From NCBI GenBank assembly GCA_964454025.1, contig CAYVRP010000024.1, positions 17,497-81,496 of the forward strand: DNA of 64,000 nt, read 5' to 3'. Source of the DNA: JAFGBI01 sp964454025. GTDB taxonomy: Bacteria; Myxococcota_A; Polyangia; Polyangiales; Polyangiaceae. The translations under genes and the position numbers were made by a program. This document shows, piece by piece, positions 19,935-29,900 of this stretch (position 1 is the stretch's first letter; each line of letters begins with the position of its first letter). The notes under the pieces are model-generated. The model worked only from the letters and a program-made list of their open reading frames with translations. It was not told where the DNA came from and did no database searches.

Positions 19935-20852
19935 ATGCGCCGCCCTGACCCTGGCCCCATCGTCCTTGGCCTCTGCCTGGCGACGGGGGCAGCGGCCGCA
20001 CAGCCGGGACCGGACTCCTCCGCGCCCCCTCCTGGGACTGCCGCCGAGACGCCCGCCCCCGCAGCGAAGACCGCCTCAACGGCCCCGCCGGCCAACGAGC
20101 AACCGCTCGCCACGGGTGCCCCTGCGCCCTCGTCCGAGGCGAGCCCCCCGAGCGTCGCGCCGTCCTCGCCGGTCCCCGAGCCCGGTCCTGCCAAGACGGC
20201 ACGGATGGTCGATGACGCTGGTGGATCCGCTGCCGAGCCCGCCGCCGACCCCGCGGCGCGGCCCGCCGCCCCTCGTATTCCTCCTGCCGAGGATCTCATC
20301 TCGGGGCACGGGTACTTCTCCGCCCTGGCGCTGCTGGCAGTGCCCTTCGGCTCCCTCGAGCGCGGACTCCCCTGGTACGACGTCGGCGCCCCGGGGCGCG
20401 GGGCGGGAGTCGACCTCTCCATCGGGGCGAGCCGCAACGTCTCCCTCGGCGTCTGGGCGGATCTGGCCACCCTCGGCGCGGGGCCCGAATGTGATGGCTG
20501 CTCGACCCTCACCCTGTCGCTCGGCCCGTTGGTCCGCTACCACCTGGTTCAGGGAATGCGCTTCGATCCCCAGGTGGCGTTCGGGATCGGATTTCGCTCG
20601 ATGGCGACCCGGGGAGCCGGCCGCGACCTCGATTACCTCGGGCTCGACTGGCTCCGCTTCTCCGCCGGCGGACAATGGTACGCGACGCCGAACCTCGCCT
20701 TCGCACCCTTCGTCGCCGTCGCCGCCGGCGCCGCGGTGCGGCTGCCCGACTCCTCGCCCATCCGCCTCACACCCGGCGAGGACCGAAGGAGCGGCGTCTA
20801 CGGCCTGACGCTCCTCGGCCTTCGTCTCACGTTCGACGCTCCGGGCCGCTGA
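19935..20852 (+). CDS. Predicted outer-membrane beta-barrel with Ala/Pro linker
   Basis: 305 residues. Signal peptide ends near CLATGAAAA (about residue 22). Residues 23-115 are a disordered Ala/Pro/Ser linker. Residues 116-305 form short amphipathic strands (GVDLSIGASRNVSLGVWADL, LTLSLGPLVRYHLVQGM, GVYGLTLLGLRLTF) ending in a C-terminal aromatic-containing strand, typical of outer-membrane barrels. Function unknown. It is convergent with the giant TPR gene (60-nt gap). By position and predicted topology it could be a further envelope component, but nothing in sequence ties it to the Glt proteins. Confidence 0.6.
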   Translation: MRRPDPGPIVLGLCLATGAAAAQPGPDSSAPPPGTAAETPAPAAKTASTAPPANEQPLATGAPAPSSEASPPSVAPSSPVPEPGPAKTARMVDDAGGSAAEPAADPAARPAAPRIPPAEDLISGHGYFSALALLAVPFGSLERGLPWYDVGAPGRGAGVDLSIGASRNVSLGVWADLATLGAGPECDGCSTLTLSLGPLVRYHLVQGMRFDPQVAFGIGFRSMATRGAGRDLDYLGLDWLRFSAGGQWYATPNLAFAPFVAVAAGAAVRLPDSSPIRLTPGEDRRSGVYGLTLLGLRLTFDAPGR

Positions 20853-20900
20853 CTGCACCCAGCCTGGTCCGCCGGCGGCGCCACCTCGGCGGGAGCCCGC

Positions 20901-20912
20901 GCGGGGCCCCGC
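20901..20912. terminator. GC palindrome at giant TPR gene 3' end
   Basis: GCGGGGCCCCGC, a perfect 12-nt palindrome directly abutting the stop codon of the giant TPR gene and lying between convergent genes. There is no T-run, so termination activity is speculative. Confidence 0.25.
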
Positions 20913-23900
20913 TCAGGTCCCCTCTTGGCCGACGGCCACGCCCAGCGCCTGACGCACCAGCGAGTACTCCTCGCTCACGCTGAACAGGAGGAGCTCCTTC
21001 ACCTTCTCCGCGGGCGTCAAATCCCCGGGGAGCTGCGGCTCGGAGGCCAGGATCTTCTTGGCGATACCCATGTCGCCGCTCACGACGAGCCCCGCCCGAC
21101 ACGCCGTTATCTCAACCGCGTGCATCCAGCGTCGGATGTTCGCCTTCGCGCCCTCGTCGAGGAACCGCTTCACCGCGATCCGGAGCTGTTCGATCTGGAT
21201 CGGCTGCATGTACTTCGCCAGCTCCCGCGCGGTCATCTGGACCTGCTGCTGCATGTCCGCCGGCATGGGCGTCTGCGGGAACGCGATCATCACCCCCGCG
21301 AACAACATGATCGTCAGCTCCGACTGCGTCTGGAAGAGGTTCCGGATGTAGTGCTCGATCCGGTAGCCGGCCAGGTGCTTGCCACAGATGAACGTCAGCT
21401 CCTGCGGCTGGAACCCGCTCAGCACCGTCTGGCCGGCGATCGACGCCGGTGGCTGTGCCGGCACCGATACGATGGCCCCGGAGACGTCCGGGCGCACGTA
21501 CAGGTCCGGCGTGGTCACGCCCAACACCTGCGCCGCCCAGCCGAACGTCTTGGCGAAGGTCACCGTCGACGTCGCCGGATCCTGCTTGAAGCGCGGATCG
21601 AGGACCGGCGTCTTGTTCTGCATCCGGAGCTGCGCGATCTTCGCCTGGAGCGCCGCCGGAGCGATCGCCGCCATGATCTCGGAGACGACCGGGTTCTCGT
21701 CAACGTGCGTCAGGCACCGCTTCCAGAGATCGGTGCTGACCCGACCTCGTACCGCCAGCATCCCCTGTGGCCGGTAGTCCTCGAAGAAGCGGTTCTCCTC
21801 CTCGTCCGCCTTCCCCAGGAACGCCATCGCCGCCGCGAGGCACCAGGCTCCATCATATGCCTGCTTGTGCAGGTGCAGCCGATAGAGCGCACGGTATGCG
21901 TCCACGTTCAGCGGGTCCGACGCGAGGATGATCCGCTGCTCGACGATGGCCTCGTCGAACCGCTCGTGCTGTTCGTACAGCTCCGCGAGGATCTGGTGCT
22001 CGATCATCAGATCCGGTCGCGTGGCGCTCGCCATCTTGAACGCCTCGATCGCCTCGTTCACCGCCTGCAGTCGGTCCCGATAGACCAGCCCCAGCGCGTG
22101 CCACAGCGTGTTCTCGAGCTCCGGCTTCCCCTTGCCCGCGATGCGGTGGATCATCTTCCGGTAGGAGCGCTCGAGCTGCTTCCAGTTCTTCTGCTGGGTC
22201 AGGATCTTGTTGATGCGCTCGAACGCCTCCAGGTACTCCGGGTTGAGATCCAGCGCCTCGTTGAAGAGCTCGACCGACCGCTCGAGGTCTTCGAGCTTGT
22301 CGCGGTAGAGCTGCGCCATCGTGTAGAAGTACCGCGCCTTGATGTCCGGGCGCTCCTCGAGGTCGGCGATGGCCTGGATGGTTTCGACCATCCGCTCCCA
22401 GTTGCCCGCCCGCTGGTACAGCTGCAAGAGCTTGTGCAGCAGGACGTGATCCTGCGGCTTGATCTCGCGCGCTTCCTCCAGGGCCTCGATGGCCTTCTGG
22501 ACGTTCTTGTCCTTCTCGGACCAGACGTCGCCGATGTCGTTGAGGAGCGCGAACCGTTCCTCGGCATCGTAGAGCGTGTCCAGGATCTGACGCTTGTACG
22601 CGGCGACCTGCTTCCAGTCGTTGAGCTTCGCGTAGACCCCCACGAGGGCCTCGAGGGTCGGGCGGTGCTCTCCGTTCAGCGCCAGCGCCTTCTCGTAGTT
22701 GTTGATCCCCTGCTTGACCTGCCCCTGCTCCCGCTTGATGTTGCCCAGGCGATAGTAGACGTCGACCCGCTGGTCGACGTCGCCCTCCCCGAGGGCGGTG
22801 AGCACCTTCTGGTAGTTGCTCAGGGCCGAAGGCCAGTCCGCGAGCTCGTAGGCGACGTCGGCGATGCCACGGATCGTCTCCTGGTCGGTCAGGTCGAGCT
22901 GGTGAGCGGTCTGGTAGGACTTGATGGCCTTCTCCCACTTCCCCAGCGCCGACAGCACCTTTCCCTGTAGCTTGTGCAGGTAGTGCTGCTCGTGGCGCTC
23001 GCGGGTCTTGGCCTTCTTGACCAGGAGCTCCGCCAGCGGCTCGGCCTCCGCGTAGCGACCCACCTTGAGGTACTCTTCGACCAGCGGCAGAGCCGCCTCC
23101 TCGCAATCTTCGTCCGACTGGATCGCGAGCTCGTAGGCCTGCACCGCCAGAGCGTGCTCGCCGAGCATCTCGTCTCGTAGCTTGCCGAGGTCGACCAGGA
23201 GCTTCGCGCGAGCCCGCGGGTTCGGCGTGTTGGCTTGCTCCTGCTCCAGGTACCGTGACGCACGGTCCCAGTCCGCCTCGTCCACCGCGATCGTACGAAG
23301 CGCGCTGAGCGACGGCAGGTGCGTCGGGTCGAGGTCGAGCGCCATCTCGAACCGCTCCTGCGCCTGCACCCGGTCGCCGAGCTTGGTGTCGAGCGCCCTG
23401 CCCATCCGGTAGTACATCTCGATGCGCTGCGCGCCGTCGGAGGTGAGGTCCGCTACCCGGCTCATCGCCTCGATCGCCTGCGGCGCGTCGTCGAGCTTCT
23501 CGTACAGCTTGGCGAGCTGCTCGTAGGCCGGGATGTTCCCCTCGTCGAGGTCGACGATGTTGCGGTAGGCGTCCACCGCACACTGCACGTCCCCGACCTC
23601 CTCCTGGTAGATCTGCGCGATCTGGAAGTAGAGCTCGACCTTCTTGTCGACCTCCAGCAACTCCGCGATGTGCCGCTCGTAGGTGTTCACCAGATCGAGC
23701 CACTGCTTCAGGCGCCGGTAGCACCGCTCCAGCCCCTCGTAGGCCCGCATCTCGGCGACGTCGATCTCGAGCGCCTGCTCGAAGCGCTGGGCCGCCAGGT
23801 CCGGCTTCAGGAACTGCTCCTCCTGGATGCCGGCCAGCTTCAGCAGCGCATCGACGCGCTCCCGCTCCGTGTCCACCACGTCGAGCTGCTGCTCGAGCAC

Positions 23901-26900
23901 GTTGACGAGGTCCGGCCAGGCGCGCGTCGCCCCATAGATCCGCTCCAACCCGCGCAGGGCGACGATGTTTCCGGCCTCGATGTCGAGGACCTCCCGAAAC
24001 GTCCGCGCGGCGACGTCCAGGTTGCCGAGCTGCACCTCCTGCAGGGCCGCCAGGCGGAGCTTGTGCTGCGCGATCTGGCTCGGATCCTCGAGGGCCTTGA
24101 CCTTCAGCGCCAAGATCTCCGCCAGCTCCTGGTGCTTGCCCTGGTCTTCGTAGATCCGCTCGAGTGCCTCGAGCGTGGGCATGAAGAGCTGGTCTACTTC
24201 CAGGGCGCGCCTGTAGAAGGTGAGCCCCTGTTCGACCTGCCCCATGTTCTTCTCCAGGAGCTCCCCGAGCTCGTGGAGCACGATCTTCCGGTCGTCGTTG
24301 GCCACGGCGACGTTCAGCGCCCGGGTCAGCTCCTCACCGACCGCCTGCCAGTTCCCACCGAGGCGGTAGATCGCCGCTACCCGCCGCCGGACCTGCACGT
24401 TGTTCGGGTCCAGCTCCATCACCATCGCGTAGTACGGCTGCGCGTACTCGGGGCGATCGAGGTTCTCTCCGTACCACTTGCCGAGCCGGAGCCCGAGCTG
24501 GATCTTGCTCTTGGGCTCCGTCTGTTCCTGAAGCCACGCGTTCGCCGTCTGGATGAGCTCCCCCCAGCGGCCCGTCGCCTGCGCCATCCGCTCGAGGTAG
24601 CTCACCGACTCGTCGTCGCCGTAGTCCTCGGCGAAGGCGTTGACGAGGGCGTCGAACGCCTGGCCCTTGTCGTCCAGGCGCTCCTCGAAGACGTGCGCGA
24701 TCCGCCGGAGCAGGTCTGTCCGCTCGGGGACGCGATCTCGGGTTTCGAGCCGGTTCAGGTAGAGCTCGACCAGCTGCTCCCAGCGACCCGCGGCGGTGTG
24801 GAGCTTCTCGAGCTCCTCGAAGGCGAGATCGTGGTCCGCCTGGATGCCGAGGATCTTCTCGAAGGCCGGCGTGGCCCGGTCGTAATCCTCGACCTTCGAC
24901 CGCCAGATCTCCGTCACCTCCAGCAGCTCGCGCACCTTCTCAGCCGGGTCCGCCAGCGCGTTCGAGCGCTGGATCTTGATGTCGACCACCGCGGGCCAGT
25001 TCTCCTCGCCCCGGTATCCCCGCTCCAGCCGATCCATCGCCTCGAGATCCGTGGGATCGACCTCGAGCAGGTTGCGCCAGGCTTCCGCGGCTTCGTAGGG
25101 CTGGCTCAACACGTCGGCGTAGGTGCGCCCGAGCTCCCGATAGACCTCCACGACCTCGCGCGGCTCGAGCACGGCGCCGGCCCGATCGATCGTCATGTGC
25201 AGGACGGTGACGAGCTCCTGCGGATCCTTCCGGGTCCGCCAGATGTGCGCCATCGCCCGCAGCGCGTTCACGTTGGCGAAATCGATGTCGAGGACGCGCT
25301 GCCAGGTTTCGAGCGCCTCGTCGTCGCGATTGAGCCGCTCCAGGAAGAGGTTCGCCCGGCGCGTGAGGATGTTGACCCGCTCCTCGTCGCTGTCCGCGAT
25401 GTCGAAATGGCGCTCGAGGACGTCAGTGAGCTCCGCCCACCGCCCCTGTCGTTCGTAGAGATCCGCGAGAGCCCAGAGCGCCTCCGGATCCTCCCCGCGC
25501 AGGTCGAGCACGCGCTTCCAGCCCTCGATGGACTCGTTGACGTTGCCCAGGCGGTCCGCCGCCAGGCGCGCCATCCTGGCCCGGATCTCCGCCTCCTCGA
25601 CGTCACCGACTGCGTTCTGCAGCTGTCGCTCGTAGACGCCCTTGAGGTCGACCCACGCCTCCTTGAGCTCGTAGATCCGCGCCAGCGAGCGGATCGCCTC
25701 CTCGTTGGCAGGATCGAGATCGTCGAAGATGCGCCGGAACGAGCGCACCGCGTCGTCGACCTGCCCGAGCTGCTCCTCGTAGACCTGCCCGAGGCGCGTG
25801 TAGAGCTCGACCTGCTCCGTGGTTTCCGCGGCCACCACCGCCCGCTGCTCCAGCACGGCCGCCAAGTCGGCCCACTGCTCCAGCGACGAGTAGATGCGAT
25901 CGAGGTTGGCGAGCGCCTCCGCGTCGCGCGCCGCCACCGAGAGGACGTAGCGGTACGTCTCCTCGGCCTTCTCGACGTCCTGCAACTCCTCCTCGAAGAC
26001 GCGCGCGAGGCGCTTGCCGATGACGGCCTGGGTCGTCGGCTCGATCTCGGGCAGCCCCAGGACGTCGGCGTAGGCGTTGGCCAGGTCCTCCCAGCCGTCG
26101 TCGGTCACCGCCGCGAGGCGCTCGATCTCCTCCCCCGTACGCTCGTCCAGGGGCCGCTCCTTGATCGCCCGCACGTGGACGTTGAAGGCGAGTCGGTTGT
26201 CGATCAACCGCTCCTCCGCGTCCTCGGCGATGCGGTGCAGGAGCGCGATCCGCTCCTCCGGATCGCTGGTGTGGGCGAGCTGCGCCTCTCGTACCTTGAT
26301 GAGCTTCTCCCACTCCCCGGCGGACTGGTAGAGCGGCTCCAGGATCTCCGCGATGTCGGCCTGCTTCACCCCGGCCTCGAAGAGCCCCTCGAGAGCCGCC
26401 AACGTCGCCTCGTGCTCGGGAGCGGCGCTGATCACCTCGCGATAGGCGCTGATCGCCTGCGCGATGTCCCCCAGCCGGTGCTGATAGACCTGCCCCAGGC
26501 GGTACTTGAACTCGAGGATCTCGTCGGGGCTCTCGCCGATCTCCGCCTCCCGCCGGAGGACTTCCGCGAGGTCTCCCCAGCGCTCCGACATGGTGAAGAG
26601 TCGATCGAGCGCCCGCACCGCGGTCTGGTTGTCACTCTGCGCGGCGAGCACCCGCCGGTACCGAGCGACGGCGCTGTCCACGTTCTCGAGCTGGACCTCG
26701 TACACCTGCGCCACGCGCAAGCCGAGCTCCACCAGCCGATCCGGGTCGTCGTCGAGCTTGTCGAGCTCCTGGTCGTAGAGCGCCGCCACCGCGCCCCACT
26801 GGTCGAGCAGGTTCCCGAGCCGCTCCAGGGACCCGAGCGTCTCCTCGTTCTGGCTGTCGAAGGCGACCGCCCGGGCGTAGGTGTCGAAGGCGCTTCGGTG

Positions 26901-29900
26901 ATCCTGCAGGCTGTCCTCGTAGAGGCGCGCGATCCGGTGCAGAAGCTCCACCTTGGTGAAGGCGTCGTCCGCGAAGCGCACCTGCACCTCGAGCACGCTC
27001 ACGAGCTCGGTCCACGCCCCGCTCGCGTCGTAGACAGGCTCCAGCACGCTCGCGGCCGCCAGCGGAGCGACGTCGCCCACCTTGATCCCCTCGAGCGCGG
27101 CCAGCGTCGGCGCGTGATCGGGCATCAGGTTCAGGATGTCTCGGTAGAGCTCCACCGCGCGCTCGATGTCACCGAGCCGCTTCTCGTAGAGCTCCGCGAT
27201 CCGATACTGGTAGCTCACCGCCTCGGCCGGGTCCGCCGTGAGCTCCGCCTCGTGCTGCAGGATGCTGAGGAGCTCCTGCCAGTTCTCGGCGGTCTGGTAG
27301 AGCACGTCCAGCCTGCCGAGCGCGGTCAGATCGTCCGGATCGAGCTCCAGCACGCGCTGATAGGTGTCGATCGCGCTGTTCACGTCGCCGATCTCGCGCT
27401 CGTACACGGCGCCGACCTGGTAGAGGATGAGCTTCTTCTCCTCCGAGTCGTAGACCAGATCGACCTTCTTCGTGTAGACGCCGAGCAGATCCTCCCACCG
27501 TGACTGGCCGAGGTAGAGGTTGATCAGCGAGTCGATGCTGCGCATGTCCTCGCGATCCAGCTCCAGGATCTTGAGGTAGACGGCGATCGCCGCCTCCTTG
27601 CGATCCAGCACCTCCTCCTCCAGCGCTGCCGCCTGGAAGAGCGCGTCCTTCTGGGCCGGCAGATCGTCGAGGATCTCCGCCTTGCGCTGCAGGATCGCGG
27701 ACATGTCGCCGTAGCGCTCGGTCTGCTGGAACAACGCCTGCAGCGACTCCGCCGCGCCAAGCGACATCGGATCGATCGACAGCACCTTGCGGTACAGGTC
27801 GATGGCCCGCTCGACGTCCCCGACGTCGTTCTCGAACACCCGCGCCGCCGCGGTGAAGAGGGAGCTCCCCAGCTCGGGATCCTCCTGACGCATGGCGAGA
27901 TCCTCGAAGACCCTCGCCATGTCCGTGAAGCGACCGGTCGCCCGCGCGAGTCGATCGAGGCCGCGCTGCGTCGGCTCGTGCGATGGATCGTTGGCCAGTG
28001 CCCGCGCGAAGGTGTCGAAGGCGGCGTCGAGGTTGCCCGCCGCGTCCTCGTACAGCTCCGCGATCTGGTGCAGGAGCTCGACCCGGCGGCTCGGGTCGTC
28101 GGCCTTGCGGACCTGGACCTCGTGCACTCCGATGAGCTTCTGGTAGTCCCCCTGGGTCCGGTACAGAGGCTCCAGGATCTCGGCGATCGCGAGCTCGTGC
28201 CCCTCGAGCGTGCCCAGGCGCTCGAGCGCGGCGAGCGCCACGGGGTTGCCCGGTTCCTGCTCCAGGACCTGCCGGTACCCCTCGATGGCGAGGTCGACCT
28301 CGTTCATCTGCTGCTCGCGGAGCGCCGCGAGCCTCAGCATCAGCTCGAGCTGCTGGGCCTCGGTATCCGCCAGCCCCATGCGCACCTCGAGGTTCTCCGC
28401 CAGGTCGCGCCAGGACCGCTGCCGAGTGAACAGGCCGTCCAGCGCCACCAGCGCGACCTGGCTCGCCGGATCGAGGGCCAGCACCTCGCGGTAGGCGGCG
28501 ATGGCGTCGTCCGGTCGCCCGAGGCGATCCTCGTAGACCTCCGCCATCTGCGCGTAGAGCGCCTCGCGCTCGCTGCCGTCCAGGGTCAGATCGATGCGCC
28601 TTCGGTAGACGCCGATCAGCGACTCCCAGCGCTCGTACTTGCGGAACATCGCGTCCATCGCGAGCAGCGCCTCGGAGTCGGACGGATCGATCTCGAGCAC
28701 CTTGGTGAAGCTCTCGGCGGCCGCGTCGACGTTCCGGAGCTGCTCCTGGATGCCGGCGAGCCGCAGCCAGTACGCCCGCGCGAGCGCCGCGTCTTCGAGC
28801 GAGCTGGCGATGCCGTGGTAGATGGAAACCACGGCCTCCCAGGCGCCCGCTTGCTCCGCGAGATCCTCGAGCTCCGCCCGGGCGTCCGCGAGGGTCGGGT
28901 CGCACTGTAGCGCCCGGGCCTGCGCGTCGAGCGCCCGGTCGACCGCGCCGAGACGCCCCGCCGCTGTCGCCGAGATCTTGCGCAGCAGCGCCACGCGGCG
29001 CTCCACGTCCGGGGTCGCTCGGGCCAGGATCTCGAGGACGCCAACCAACCGCTCCCAGTCCTCCCGCGCCTCGTAGATCGCCTCCAGGATGCCGGCCGCC
29101 TCGGCGCCGAGCTCCGGGTGCTCCAGCATCGCCTCGAGCGCGAGGCGAGCGCCCTCGTGATCCTGGTTCAAGAACAGGATCTCGCGGTAGTTCGCCAGAG
29201 CTGCCGCGGGATCGCCCAGGTGCTCGTTCTGCACCGCCGCGAGCCGGAACTTCAGGTCGACGAGCTTCCCCTCGTCCACGTCGAGTTCGACCCGCCGCTG
29301 GAGGACGTCGGCGTACTGCTCCCACGCCCCGCTCCGGAAGTAGAGGTCATCCAGCGCCGCGAGCGCCACCCCGTCTGCGGGATCCTCCTCCAGAGCCGCA
29401 GAGTACGTCTCGATGGCGGAGTCGAGCCGCCCGAGCTGCTCCACCTGGAGCCGGGCGATCGCGTACAAGATCGGCTTGCGCTCGACGGCGTCCACCGCGA
29501 GCGCGCGCTTGCGCCCGTACACCTCCAGCAGATCGTCCCAGCGTTCGGTCTGCCGGTAGAGCTTCTCCAGCGCCTCGAGCGCCGCCGCGTTGTCGGGCTC
29601 CGCCTCGTGGACCGTGCGATACTCGACCAGCGCGTCGTCGATCCGGCCCACCTCGTCCACCAGCACGCGGCCGAGCCGGAGGCGCAGCGCGGTGACCGTC
29701 GTCGCGTCGCCCGCCGCCTCGGCCGCGGCGATGGCCGCCCGGTAGGCGCTGACGACGTCCTCCCAGCGCCCCGTGACCTGCGCGGCCTGCTCCACGTCCG
29801 CCTGGCTCTGCTCGTCTCCGGGAGAGAGCTCGAACGCCGCGAGAAACCGATCGAAGGCGCGGGCCTTGTCGTTGATGCGAGTGGCGTAGATCCCCGCGAC

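Noticed and set aside
23319..27503. Plus-strand open frame of 1,394 codons, and similar ones at 20925-22970 and 29118-32252
   Set aside because: Antisense shadows of the TPR repeats of the giant gene; the Leu/Arg/Val pattern is the reverse reading of repeated Glu/Leu/Ala codons.
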